This document shows, one piece after another, positions 24,270-33,080 of a stretch of DNA of 57,564 nt; positions within the stretch are counted from its first letter, which is position 1; the number at the start of each line of letters is the position of its first letter. The translations under genes and the position numbers were made by a program. The stretch is from the NCBI GenBank assembly GCA_036496425.1, contig DASXLG010000074.1, forward strand, positions 1 to 57,564. The letters are read 5' to 3'. Source of the DNA: Terriglobia bacterium. GTDB lineage: Bacteria > Acidobacteriota > Terriglobia > 20CM-2-55-15. Under the pieces are notes generated by a model. The model worked only from the letters and a program-made list of their open reading frames with translations, was not told the origin of the DNA and ran no database searches.

Positions 24270-25229
24270 TTACGCCGCGAAAAGCGACTCGACAAAGTCG
24301 TCGGCGGAGAACTCGATCAAGTCGTCCATCTTCTCGCCGACACCGACAAACCGGATCGGAATCTTCAGTTCCTTCGCGATTGCCGTCACGACGCCCCCCT
24401 TTGCGGTTCCGTCGAGCTTCGTCAAGACCAGTCCCGTCACTCCGGCGCTCTTCGTGAATTCTTTAGCCTGCGTGAGGCCGTTCTGTCCCGTGGTCGCATC
24501 GAGTACCAGAAGAACTTCGTGCGGAGCTCCCGGAACTTCGCGTTTCGCGATACGGGTCATCTTTTCGAGTTCAGCCATGAGGTTGTGCTTCGTGTGCAAT
24601 CGTCCTGCGGTATCGACGATGACATAGTCGATTTTCTTGGCTTTCGCGGACTGCAGGGCATCAAACAGAACCGCCGAAGGGTCTGCTCCGGACTTTTGTT
24701 TGACGATCGGAACGTCGGCACGGTCCGCCCAGATCTCCAGTTGCTCTGTCGCCGCGGCGCGGAAGGTGTCGGATGCGCACAGCATGACCTTCTTGCTGTC
24801 ATTGCGGAACCGGTTTGCCAGTTTTCCGATAGTCGTGGTTTTGCCGACGCCATTCACGCCGACCATCACGATGACGAAGGGATCGCCTTCGGCAACCTGT
24901 TTGGGCGGCGTGTAATTCACATTCAGGATCTTTCGCAGTTCTTCTTTGATCGCACTGCGCAGTTCTTTGGGGTCCTGCAGCATTTTGCGCGACATGCGGT
25001 CTTTGATGGCTTTCAGGATGTCGTTCGTGGTCGTCACGCCGATGTCGGCGCCGATCATGATTGCTTCGAGCTGATCCAGCATGGCGGCGTCGATTTCCTT
25101 CTGGCCTTCGACAAGATCCTGGATCTGCCCGGTGAAATTTTCTTTCGTCTGCTTGACGGCTTCCTTGATTTTTTCAAAGACCGTCGGTTCTTTCTTTTTC
25201 GGCGGCCCAAATAGGGTGATGAATTCCAT
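24270..25229 (-). CDS. ftsY: Signal recognition particle receptor FtsY
   Basis: 319 residues with the N and G domains of the SRP GTPase family: MVGVNGVGKTTTIGKLA (G1), CASDTFRAAATEQL, VIVDTAGRLHTKHNLM, LVLTKLDGTAKGG and GVGEKMDDLIEF at the C-terminus. The acidic A domain of E. coli FtsY is absent, as in many bacteria. The N-terminus (MEFITLFGPPKKKE) could associate with the membrane. It docks ribosome-SRP complexes at the translocon. It is the last gene of the leftward housekeeping operon, 3 bp after gpsA. Confidence 0.98.
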   Translation of the reverse strand: MEFITLFGPPKKKEPTVFEKIKEAVKQTKENFTGQIQDLVEGQKEIDAAMLDQLEAIMIGADIGVTTTNDILKAIKDRMSRKMLQDPKELRSAIKEELRKILNVNYTPPKQVAEGDPFVIVMVGVNGVGKTTTIGKLANRFRNDSKKVMLCASDTFRAAATEQLEIWADRADVPIVKQKSGADPSAVLFDALQSAKAKKIDYVIVDTAGRLHTKHNLMAELEKMTRIAKREVPGAPHEVLLVLDATTGQNGLTQAKEFTKSAGVTGLVLTKLDGTAKGGVVTAIAKELKIPIRFVGVGEKMDDLIEFSADDFVESLFAA

Positions 25230-25232
25230 CGG

Positions 25233-26234
25233 CTATTCTTCCTTCAGTTTCCTGTCCATCAAGTCGTTGATTGCATCTTGCGGGGCCCGTCCTTCATGCA
25301 ATACCGAATACATTTTTTCGACGATGGGCATTTCAACATTGTGCCTGCGGGCGAGCGCAACTGTCGATTTTGCGGTTTTTACGCCTTCGGCAACCATTCG
25401 CATGTTTGAGAGCACCTCGTCGATCGGCTTTCCCTGTCCGAGCGCCACACCGACGCGACGGTTCCGGCTCAGACTGCCGTATGACGTCAAAACGAGGTCG
25501 CCGAGCCCGGCCAGTCCGGAGAGGGTTTCACGCTTTCCTCCACAGGCTCCCGCGAGACGCGTGATTTCGACGAGTCCCCGCGTGATCAGGGCCGCTGTTG
25601 CGTTGGATCCCAATCCCAGTCCTTCAACAACGCCTGCGGCGATCGCAATGATGTTTTTTACGGCCGCGGCAATTTCGACGCCAATCGGATCTGCGTTGGT
25701 ATAAAGCCGGAACCGGGGCGCCGACAGTTCTGCCTGAAGATAAAGCCGCAGTTTCTCTTCCCGCGATGCGACGACGAGCGCCGTCGGTTCTCCCCGGGCG
25801 ACTTCGGGAGCAAATGTCGGGCCCGATATCACGCCAACCTGAGGGACAAATTGACTCCCGGCGACGTCGACCACGATCTCCGACATCCGCATCAGCGTGT
25901 CGTTTTCAATGCCCTTCGTTGCACTGACGAATACTGTTTCTCCGCTCAATAGCGGTACGGCCTGCAACAGCACCTGGCGATACACATGCGACGGGACGGC
26001 AACGATGACAATGGGAGCGTCACTCAGCGTGTCGTTCATCGAATTGCTGACGCGAACGGACTCCGGAACACGCGCGCCGGGCAGATAGATGGGATTTTCG
26101 CGCGTGGCGAGCAGAGTTTCAACGAGATACGGCTCGTACGCCCATAGCCGGACCTCGCGCTCATCGCGAGCCATGGTGATGGCGAGGGCCGTTCCCCAGC
26201 CTCCGGCTCCGATGATGGCGATGGGTGACTTCAT
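25233..26234 (-). CDS. gpsA: Glycerol-3-phosphate dehydrogenase [NAD(P)+]
   Basis: 333 residues: N-terminal Rossmann motif IIGAGGWGTALAI, FVSATKGIEND, the catalytic Lys in AAVKNIIAIAAGVVEGLGLG and TRGLVEITRLA, then SGLAGLGDLVLT. It reduces dihydroxyacetone phosphate to sn-glycerol 3-phosphate for phospholipid synthesis. It lies 6 bp after thpR and 3 bp before ftsY. The same operon contains pgpA, another phospholipid gene. Confidence 0.98.
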   Translation of the reverse strand: MKSPIAIIGAGGWGTALAITMARDEREVRLWAYEPYLVETLLATRENPIYLPGARVPESVRVSNSMNDTLSDAPIVIVAVPSHVYRQVLLQAVPLLSGETVFVSATKGIENDTLMRMSEIVVDVAGSQFVPQVGVISGPTFAPEVARGEPTALVVASREEKLRLYLQAELSAPRFRLYTNADPIGVEIAAAVKNIIAIAAGVVEGLGLGSNATAALITRGLVEITRLAGACGGKRETLSGLAGLGDLVLTSYGSLSRNRRVGVALGQGKPIDEVLSNMRMVAEGVKTAKSTVALARRHNVEMPIVEKMYSVLHEGRAPQDAINDLMDRKLKEE

Positions 26235-26240
26235 GGAAGG

Positions 26241-26783
26241 TTAAAGCAGATACTCTTTCAACTTCTCGTAAACCGATCCGGTGGATTTCAGCGTGCTTTT
26301 GATGACGAACAAGCGATCGGCCGTGAAGGATCCGAAATCATGCTCTTCATATTGCGCGGCGCCGGTAACCAGTGAGGAATCGATCCTGGTGTCCCGGGCG
26401 CGCGCGAGTGTGATATGAGGCCGGAAGGCGCGCTTTTCCCTTTCGAATCCCAGCCGTTCCATTCGGGAATCCAGTTCCTCCGCGAGGCCTTGCATCGTCG
26501 GGGCTTCCATTCCCGCCCAGAAAACACGTGGCGACCGATTGCCTGGAAAGAAGCCGACACCGCGGACGGAGATTGTAAACGGTTTCCATGACAGCCCGTT
26601 CATCGCTGTGTTGATGTCGTCCAGCTGTTTTTCCGGAACTTCCCCGAGAAATTTCAGCGTGATGTGAATGGACTCCGGAGCAACCCATTTGGCGCTCTCC
26701 GCCAGTGGACGCAGCGCCCGCTGAACGTCGGCGACGTTACTGCGGACTTCGGCTGGCAGATCGATGGCGATGAAGAGTCTCAT
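26241..26783 (-). CDS. thpR: RNA 2',3'-cyclic phosphodiesterase
   Basis: 180 residues with both HxT motifs of the 2H phosphoesterase fold: His40-Ile-Thr42 (SIHITLKFLGE) and His123-Ile-Thr125 (FRPHITLARAR). The N-terminus MRLFIAIDLP is the typical ThpR/LigT start. It hydrolyses 2',3'-cyclic phosphates on RNA in vitro; its biological role is uncertain. It lies 44 bp downstream of cinA, as in many bacterial genomes. Confidence 0.95.
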   Translation of the reverse strand: MRLFIAIDLPAEVRSNVADVQRALRPLAESAKWVAPESIHITLKFLGEVPEKQLDDINTAMNGLSWKPFTISVRGVGFFPGNRSPRVFWAGMEAPTMQGLAEELDSRMERLGFEREKRAFRPHITLARARDTRIDSSLVTGAAQYEEHDFGSFTADRLFVIKSTLKSTGSVYEKLKEYLL

Positions 26784-26827
26784 TTATAGATCGCTGCGCG
26801 CTGCCGCGCTTGCATTCGCTCCGCTCA

Positions 26828-28069
26828 TTACATTTTCATCAGTTCGCGCCGGGCCATGTCCAGCGCAGCTTGAGAGGCTTGCCAGCGGACTCTTCCACGG
26901 TCGCCTGGGAACTGAAAGTGGCGATGCACGGTTCCGGCTGGTGTGGCGACTCCGATATGAACGGTTCCTACAGGTTTCTCAGTGGAGCCGCCGTCCGGAC
27001 CAGCGATTCCTGTTATGCCGATACCAAGCGTTGTTTTTGCGCGCGCCCGGATTCCTTCGGCAAGACCGACGGCCACTTCGGCGCTGACTGCCCCCTGCAT
27101 TTCGAGAAGAAGGGGTGGAATTCCCGCCAGTTCCATTTTGGATTCATTACTGTAAGAAACAACACCCGACATGAAATATCGCGAACTGCCGGGAACATCC
27201 GTCAGTCTTTCAGCAATAAGGCCGCCGGTGCACGATTCGGCCGTGGCAATTGTCGCGTTTTTTAAAACCAGGAACATGCCGACGACTTCTTCGAGAGACT
27301 GTTCATTGCGCGCAAAGATAAATTCATCGAGTTCTTCGTCAATCTGGTCGCCGAGTTCCTTCAGGAGCCGTTCGGCTTCCTCCTTGTTTTTGCCCCGCGC
27401 GGTCAGCCGAACTTCGACCTGACCGGGTTTGGCCAGCACCGTGGTTTCCGGGTTTTTGTATTTTGTATAAATCGGAGCGATCCGGGCGTCAAGCGTGGAT
27501 TCCGGCAGCCCCGCCGTCCGGAACACGGATCGAGCCATCGCCACACCGCCGGCCATCTCGTGCAGCCGCGGCATGCAGGCTTGTTCGAACATCGGTTTCA
27601 GTTCGGACGGAGGGCCCGGCAACAGAATGACATGATTTTTTTCAGCGTTTACCCAGAGACCGGGAGCTGTTCCGTGATGGTTCTCCAGGATATCGGAGCC
27701 CGTCAGCACGAGTGCCTGGCGCGCGTTGTTGGCGGGCATTTCGACCCCGCGCGCCTTGAAGCGGCGCTGCAGTCTCGCCAGGATGTCGTCGTTGAGTACG
27801 AGTTGCCGCTGCAGAACGCGGGCGATGACTTTTCTGGTGACGTCATCTTCGGTCGGGCCCAGCCCGCCGATCGTAATAAGAACAGGCGTGCGCGCCAGAG
27901 AATTCCGCACGGCGGACTCGATATAAGTCTCGTCGTCGCCGACAATCGTCTTCATCACCACGGGGATTCCCACCGCGTTGAGCTGTTCGGTTAAAAACAG
28001 GGAATTAGTGTCCTTGAAACGCGGCGTCAAAAGCTCGGAACCGATCGCGATGATTTCAGCAGAGACCAT
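26828..28069 (-). CDS. cinA: CinA-like protein (competence/damage-inducible family, NMN amidase domain)
   Basis: 413 residues. The N-terminal molybdopterin-binding-like domain starts AEIIAIGSELLTPRFKDTNS and has ITIGGLGPTEDDVT with LLPGPPSELKPMF. The C-terminal CinA amidohydrolase domain has ATAESCTGGLIAERLTDVPG and SYSNESK through GIAGPDGGS. The family acts in pyridine nucleotide recycling (ADP-ribose pyrophosphatase/NMN deamidase) and is linked to recA in some bacteria, although recA is not here. The start is 2 bp after the preceding gene. Confidence 0.96.
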   Translation of the reverse strand: MVSAEIIAIGSELLTPRFKDTNSLFLTEQLNAVGIPVVMKTIVGDDETYIESAVRNSLARTPVLITIGGLGPTEDDVTRKVIARVLQRQLVLNDDILARLQRRFKARGVEMPANNARQALVLTGSDILENHHGTAPGLWVNAEKNHVILLPGPPSELKPMFEQACMPRLHEMAGGVAMARSVFRTAGLPESTLDARIAPIYTKYKNPETTVLAKPGQVEVRLTARGKNKEEAERLLKELGDQIDEELDEFIFARNEQSLEEVVGMFLVLKNATIATAESCTGGLIAERLTDVPGSSRYFMSGVVSYSNESKMELAGIPPLLLEMQGAVSAEVAVGLAEGIRARAKTTLGIGITGIAGPDGGSTEKPVGTVHIGVATPAGTVHRHFQFPGDRGRVRWQASQAALDMARRELMKM

Positions 28070-28071
28070 GA

Positions 28072-29094
28072 TTAAGGTAATGGCTTTCCGGTGACGCCGA
28101 GGCGTACCCGGTATAGCGAACCCGAGTCGACCACCATCAACCCGTCCTGCAGATCGAAAGCCAGGCCCACGAGGCTGAGGCCCGCCACTACGAGTTCCGG
28201 TTTCTTCGGATCGCGGAAACGGAAGATACCACGGCGCCCCCGGTATGAGGCCACCCCGTAGAGATGGCCCTCGATATCGAAGGCGAGGCCCTGTGGCCTG
28301 CCGAGGCCGGTGAAAAAGCGTTCCACCGCGCCGCTCGGGGAAATCCGGTAAATGGAATCGAAGCTCGATGTCGTGGGACCCGTGACGTAAAGATAATCAT
28401 CGAAACCGAACGCCAGATGATAGGCCGCGATGCTCGGCTCGAGCGTCGCAAAAACGAAGACTTCCTTCGAGGCATTGATCTTGAAGATGCTGCCGCTTCG
28501 ATCCCCTACATAAAGGTTGGCGTCATGATCGAAGGCAATGCCGGTGGCGATTCCCATCCCTTCGATGAACATCTCCGTACGGCCCGAACGGTCGACATGA
28601 TAGACATTGCCTTCAAACCGGCTGGAGACGTAGAGCTCACCGTTCAGGTTGAACGCCAGGCCGGTCGCATTCATGATGTCCGTGACAAACGAAGTTACGG
28701 CGCCTTTCGGCGTCACCTTGTAGATCGATACCGGAGTTTTCTGGCCTCGCCTGCCGCTGTAGGTCGCGTAGATATTGCCGTCGCCATCGATGGCCGGATT
28801 GGCCACCGGGTGAAGGTTTGAGGCGATCTTTTTTCCGATCTCGTAAGGAAAGGGCCTGCTCGTGTCGCCGTTGGTGGCGACTACCAGTTCCGAGGTTCCG
28901 AGTTCGGCCGAGTGTTCGGGGACCTTCGCAATGATCTGCGCGCTCGACGCCATGGTGATCTGAGCGGAAAAATCGCCGAACCGGACTTGAGGCTGAGATG
29001 TTCCTGCCAGTTCCCGGCCGGAATACTCGATCACGACCTCGCCTCCGGGCAGCGCGGCCCTGGGCATGACGTTCTTGATGGTGATGTCCGCCAT
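28072..29094 (-). CDS. IPT/TIG plus NHL-type beta-propeller protein
   Basis: 340 residues without a signal peptide. Residues about 1-85 form an immunoglobulin-like IPT/TIG domain (PRAALPGGEVVIEYSGREL). The rest is a six-bladed propeller of NHL/SMP-30-like repeats, seen as ATGLAFNLNGELYVSSR, ATGIAFDHDANLYVGDR, AYHLAFGFDDYLYVTG and PQGLAFDIEGHLYGVAS at about 40-50 residue intervals. Such propellers bind ligands or proteins; no active-site residues can be named. It sits in the housekeeping operon between pgpA and cinA with gaps of 8 and 2 bp, so it is co-expressed with them. Confidence 0.85.
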   Translation of the reverse strand: MADITIKNVMPRAALPGGEVVIEYSGRELAGTSQPQVRFGDFSAQITMASSAQIIAKVPEHSAELGTSELVVATNGDTSRPFPYEIGKKIASNLHPVANPAIDGDGNIYATYSGRRGQKTPVSIYKVTPKGAVTSFVTDIMNATGLAFNLNGELYVSSRFEGNVYHVDRSGRTEMFIEGMGIATGIAFDHDANLYVGDRSGSIFKINASKEVFVFATLEPSIAAYHLAFGFDDYLYVTGPTTSSFDSIYRISPSGAVERFFTGLGRPQGLAFDIEGHLYGVASYRGRRGIFRFRDPKKPELVVAGLSLVGLAFDLQDGLMVVDSGSLYRVRLGVTGKPLP

Positions 29095-29102
29095 TTTATC
29101 GA

Positions 29103-29588
29103 TTATCCAACGAATATGCGACGAATCAGTGTCAGTAGTGCAAGCGCATACAACCCTGCACCCACATCGTCAGCGACCACGCCCAGCCCGCCTTTCAATC
29201 GTTCGAGGCGCCGGATTGGAAAGGGTTTCACGATATCGAATAACCGAAAGAGCCCGAATCCCAGCAAAACATAAAATGCCGAAAGTTGATATCTGCCGGC
29301 GGCGATTGCGAACGTGATCATCTGCCCAACAACTTCATCAATGACAATCCGCTGAGCATCATGTCCCCACAGATGTTCAACGCGTGACGAAGCCCAGATG
29401 CCGACGATGAAGAGAAAAATTATAGCATGCGGATAATAAGCGCCGGCATGCATCGCTTCGATCAGAAGATATACCGCGACGCCGACAATGGACCCGGCGG
29501 TGCCGGGAGCTTTAGGCGCAAAGCCTGCGCCGCCGGCGGTTGCAATGCAGATTGCAGCCCAATCAGTCCTCGTCTTCGCGATTTCCAT
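29103..29588 (-). CDS. pgpA: Phosphatidylglycerophosphatase A
   Basis: 161 residues from the ATG at 29588; an upstream frame extension overlaps yacG and is not family-like. The PgpA pattern is complete: [19 protein letters not shown], then [10 protein letters not shown] (metal-binding Asp-Glu), [15 protein letters not shown], and [15 protein letters not shown]. Four hydrophobic segments place it in the inner membrane. It removes the terminal phosphate of phosphatidylglycerophosphate. The start overlaps the 3' end of yacG by 26 bp. Confidence 0.95.
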   Translation of the reverse strand: MEIAKTRTDWAAICIATAGGAGFAPKAPGTAGSIVGVAVYLLIEAMHAGAYYPHAIIFLFIVGIWASSRVEHLWGHDAQRIVIDEVVGQMITFAIAAGRYQLSAFYVLLGFGLFRLFDIVKPFPIRRLERLKGGLGVVADDVGAGLYALALLTLIRRIFVG

Positions 29589-29748
29589 TGGAAAAGTGGG
29601 TCTCTTCAGGCGGCCTTTCTTTCGTAGGAAGCCGAAATTCTCCGCCGGCCCACTTACCCAGATCGATGAGCTTGCAGCGTTCACTGCAGAACGGACGGTA
29701 AGGATTGGCCGTGTATTCGGTTTCTTTGTTGCAGGTCGGACACTTCAT
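29563..29748 (-). CDS. yacG: DNA gyrase inhibitor YacG-family zinc protein
   Basis: 61 residues with four zinc-binding cysteines in the YacG arrangement: MKCPTCNKE (C3, C6) and [20 protein letters not shown] (CSERC). The acidic tail is typical. In E. coli YacG binds gyrase GyrB and inhibits its activity. Here it lies 12 bp after rimO and overlaps pgpA, so it is part of the same operon. Confidence 0.93.
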   Translation of the reverse strand: MKCPTCNKETEYTANPYRPFCSERCKLIDLGKWAGGEFRLPTKERPPEETHFSNGNREDED

Positions 29749-29760
29749 TCGCCGTCTCGA

Positions 29761-31116
29761 TCAAATGATCTTTCCGATCAGATCGTACTCGAGGCTGTCA
29801 GTGATTTCGACATCATAGAACCCGCCGGGTGTTACCTGTTTATCGCCGGTATCGTTGATCAAAACGTGTCCATCGATTTCCGGGGCCTGCGTTTGCATTC
29901 GGCCCTGCAGCAGCAGATCGGATTCATCGGATGCGCCGTCCAATAAAACTTCAACCGTTCTTCCGACCATCCCGGTCAGTTTCTTCCTGGAAATCTTCGA
30001 TTGTTCCTTCATTAAAGTGTTGCGCCGGCGTGCCGCAACCGCGCGCGTTACTTTCGAATCGAGATCGAATGCGCCGGTTCCTTCTTCGTCGGAATAGAGG
30101 AATACGCCGACGTTATCGAAGCCGACATTCCGGGTGAACGTCCGCACTTCCTGGAAATCCTGTTCGCTTTCGCCGGGGAAGCCGACGATAAAAGACGTGC
30201 GAAGGCCGGCATCCGGCATGATCCTTCGGATGCTCCCGATTTGCCGTTCGTAAGCTTCCCGGTGCCCGCCACGCTTCATCCGTTCGAGAACCGGGCGGCT
30301 TGCGTGCTGATAGGGAATGTCGAAGTACTTGCAGAGGCGTTTCTCCTCTGCGACAAGCTGCACGAGTTCGTCCGAAACCATGTTTGGGTAGCAGTACAGA
30401 AACCGGACCCACTTCAGCCCGTCGATTTTGACGAGTTGCCGGAGCAGTTCGGTGATTCCGTTCGGCATCCCGAGATCCTTCCCGTAAGCCATGGTGTCCT
30501 GAGACACGATGACCAGTTCACGTACGCCCTGCTCCGCAAGCCTGCGGGCTTCGGCGATCAGGTCGGAGGTTGTCCGGCTCCGGAAGCGGCCGCGGAAGCC
30601 CGGGATCGCGCAAAATGTGCAAACGTGATCGCAGCCTTCGGAGATCTTCAAATACGCCATGTGCGCGGGCGTCGTCAGCATGCGCGGAATCGTCGGGATT
30701 TCCTTCGATGAATACAGGGCGTCGATCGTGACGGAAGGTGCAGCAGCGGAAGACTCCAGTTGGACCGCTTCAAGAATGCGCCCCAGTTCGTCGGGTCCGA
30801 AAATGAAATCGATTTCCGGAATCTCTTTCTGAATCTCGCTTCGATAACGTTCCGCAAGACAACCGGCCACGACCAGTTTTTTGCAGTTACCGCTGTTTTT
30901 GAGTTCCGCCATCTCGAGGATGGTGTCGATGGACTCTTTTTTTGCGCTGTCGATGAAGCCGCAGGTGTTCACGACAATGACGTCCGCATCTTCTTTTTGA
31001 GGAGTGATGGAGTAGCCTTGCCGGGCAAGCGTCCCGAGCATGACTTCACTATCCACCAGGTTTTTAGGACAGCCGAGGCTGACAAACCCGATCTTCGGCG
31101 TTTTTTGATCCGGCAT
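29761..31116 (-). CDS. rimO: Ribosomal protein S12 methylthiotransferase RimO
   Basis: 451 residues, the usual length. The N-terminal MTTase domain starts IGFVSLGCPKNLVDSEVMLG with cluster cysteines C16, C52 and C86. The radical SAM domain has CDHVCTFC (C162, C166, C169), and a C-terminal TRAM domain ends IGKII. The MPRM-free GCPKNL start and DLGMPNG linker fit RimO rather than MiaB. It adds a methylthio group to an Asp of ribosomal protein S12. It is the first recognisable gene of the housekeeping operon. Confidence 0.97.
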   Translation of the reverse strand: MPDQKTPKIGFVSLGCPKNLVDSEVMLGTLARQGYSITPQKEDADVIVVNTCGFIDSAKKESIDTILEMAELKNSGNCKKLVVAGCLAERYRSEIQKEIPEIDFIFGPDELGRILEAVQLESSAAAPSVTIDALYSSKEIPTIPRMLTTPAHMAYLKISEGCDHVCTFCAIPGFRGRFRSRTTSDLIAEARRLAEQGVRELVIVSQDTMAYGKDLGMPNGITELLRQLVKIDGLKWVRFLYCYPNMVSDELVQLVAEEKRLCKYFDIPYQHASRPVLERMKRGGHREAYERQIGSIRRIMPDAGLRTSFIVGFPGESEQDFQEVRTFTRNVGFDNVGVFLYSDEEGTGAFDLDSKVTRAVAARRRNTLMKEQSKISRKKLTGMVGRTVEVLLDGASDESDLLLQGRMQTQAPEIDGHVLINDTGDKQVTPGGFYDVEITDSLEYDLIGKII

Positions 31117-31140
31117 GTTTAGTTACTGACTGTTGGCGCC

Positions 31141-31368
31141 TTATTGGCGCGGCGGACGCTCATGGACTCGCTTTAAATCCTTGTCCAGGAGGTCGATTCC
31201 ACGATCGAGCAGCGAGCGTACCGCAAGAAGCCCCTCTTTTTGAGCGTTGACCAGGTGCTCGGCCGTCCTGCGCGGAAAGAGCCCAAGGACTTTGTCCGTG
31301 ACGGTATTGCGCCAATCCCACACTTGATCGCTCAACCTGGCGTCCTGCTCTTTCGCTTCTTCGGCCAT
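31141..31368 (-). CDS. Small protein of unknown function upstream of rimO
   Basis: 75 residues from the ATG at 31368 (MAEEAKEQDARLSDQVWDW); a start at 31404 is possible but adds an unlikely hydrophobic stub. The protein is charged and helical, with RRTAEHLVNAQKEGLLAVRS and a basic Arg/Pro-rich end. The middle resembles short helical proteins of acidobacterial genomes that precede chaperone- or kinase-type genes. No family is assigned. It lies 24 bp upstream of rimO and 47 bp after the UbiB-like gene. Confidence 0.6.
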   Translation of the reverse strand: MAEEAKEQDARLSDQVWDWRNTVTDKVLGLFPRRTAEHLVNAQKEGLLAVRSLLDRGIDLLDKDLKRVHERPPRQ

Positions 31369-31415
31369 GTTCCCAATTGTACCAGAAAGGGGGAACGCGG
31401 GCATAAAGCCCGCGG

Positions 31416-33062
31416 TTACAGGATTCGTCCCGCTTTACGGGCGCGGCGGACGCGGAAAGGATATCGCTGCGGGTTCGGCAGGAGAAATACCAGTGTGATC
31501 AGCCAGAAACTGAAGAGCAGGCCGAGTGCGAGCAGCAGGAGGCTGCCGATTTTCAGATAGAGAATACTTGTCACGACAGCGAGCCCGACCCCGGATATGG
31601 TCATCACGACACGGCGGAACAGATGGGATATGAATTTTTCCAGGCCGTCCATATCCGCGGGGTGAATCCGGATGCGCAGCTGTTCGCGTCCGGCGCGGGC
31701 GAAGACGTTCTCCATGTCCTTGAGCAGGGTGTAGAGAGCGAGTCCTTCTTTCGTTATCGTGTCCTTGACCGTCGGCCATACCGAGGGGCCAAGCGAGCGC
31801 TCGAGAATCTTTTTATAGATCGGAATCGCCGTAGTCAGGCTGTTGAAATGCGGATCATAAGCGATCCCAAGGCCCTCAATAAGGACCGCGGTGCGCAGGA
31901 TGTAAACCAGGTTGGACGGCAATCGCAAAGGGAAGCGGTAAAACGTATTCACGATGTGGAACGAAAGCTCCTGAATCTGCCGCTGCGTCAGGCGTTTGTC
32001 GAGATGAATAGAGATGATGGAGTGCGCCGCTTCACTGAGGGTCGACGGGCTGACGTCGGTTTCGAGCATGTCCAGCTTGTAAGCAGCATCGATGACGCCG
32101 TCGACGTCGCTCCGGACCGCCGCAATCACAGCGCGGACAAGTTCCTGCCGGAATTCCGGCGTGATCTCGACGACCATTCCATAGTCCAGCAGAACGATTC
32201 GCGCGTCGGGCTGCACCAGAATGTTTCCGGGGTGCGGATCGGCGTGGAAAAGACCGTGAATCAGAAGCTGGCCGCCGTAAAACTCGATAAGGTTCTCGAT
32301 CATCTTGCGCGTGTCGATCTTGTGACGAACGATTTCCTGTGTTTCGTCGATACGAAAACCCTCACAGAACTCCATGACCAGCACGCGTGTCGTCGTAACC
32401 TCTCTGTAGACCTTGGGAATGATGACGAAACTGCTGTCGCGGTAAAGCTCGGCAAAACGCTCCACGTTGTCCGCTTCGTGCAGAAAATCCATTTCCTCGG
32501 CAATCACTCTTGAGAATTCGTCGATGATGGTGCGGGTCGACCGGATGATGTGGTGATCGATAAACTGCTCGAGAATGAACACTAGGTTTTGAACAACCCG
32601 GATATCCGTCGCCACCAGCTCTTCGACGCCGGGGCGAAGCACTTTGACAATGACCTCCTGTCCGCGATACCGCGCCCGATGGACCTGTCCTAAAGAAGCT
32701 GCAGCCAGCGCTTCGCCCTGAAATGATTCGAAAACGTCATCAATCCGCTGTTTCAACTCCGATTCGATTCGTTTCCGGACTTCGGGGGTGGGGAAAGGAG
32801 GTACGCGGTCGTGAAGATTGGCGAACTCTTCCACGTAAATGGGCGGGACGATGTCGGCGCGAATGCCGAAAACCTGGGCGAGCTTGATGAAGCTTGGGCC
32901 CAGCGATGCGATCGTTCGAGTGAGCCGTCTGGCGCGGGCGCGGTGCGCATCGTCGCTTTGAAAGCGCGGCGGCCCGGCAAGAATCCACCGCCGCCTGTCG
33001 CGCAGGAATGCAAGCAGGAATGGCGAGAGCCGGTACCAGACGACGAAGATTCGGAGAATCAT
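31416..33062 (-). CDS. UbiB/ABC1 (ADCK) family atypical kinase
   Basis: 548 residues. The KxGQ-like motif reads SFIKLAQVFGIRADIV, the Ala-rich loop ALAAASLGQVHRARY replaces a Gly-rich loop, the Lys is in VIVKVLRPG, the catalytic region is LFHADPHPGN and the metal Asp is in IVLLDYGMV. Two C-terminal membrane helices (about 490-530) anchor it. ADCK proteins are ATPases supporting isoprenoid quinone synthesis. The second position of KxGQ is Ala rather than Gly, so nucleotide preference may differ. There is no ubi/men gene nearby. It could equally support other isoprenoid lipids. Confidence 0.92.
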   Translation of the reverse strand: MILRIFVVWYRLSPFLLAFLRDRRRWILAGPPRFQSDDAHRARARRLTRTIASLGPSFIKLAQVFGIRADIVPPIYVEEFANLHDRVPPFPTPEVRKRIESELKQRIDDVFESFQGEALAAASLGQVHRARYRGQEVIVKVLRPGVEELVATDIRVVQNLVFILEQFIDHHIIRSTRTIIDEFSRVIAEEMDFLHEADNVERFAELYRDSSFVIIPKVYREVTTTRVLVMEFCEGFRIDETQEIVRHKIDTRKMIENLIEFYGGQLLIHGLFHADPHPGNILVQPDARIVLLDYGMVVEITPEFRQELVRAVIAAVRSDVDGVIDAAYKLDMLETDVSPSTLSEAAHSIISIHLDKRLTQRQIQELSFHIVNTFYRFPLRLPSNLVYILRTAVLIEGLGIAYDPHFNSLTTAIPIYKKILERSLGPSVWPTVKDTITKEGLALYTLLKDMENVFARAGREQLRIRIHPADMDGLEKFISHLFRRVVMTISGVGLAVVTSILYLKIGSLLLLALGLLFSFWLITLVFLLPNPQRYPFRVRRARKAGRIL

Positions 33063-33080
33063 TAATAATGGCCTGACCGG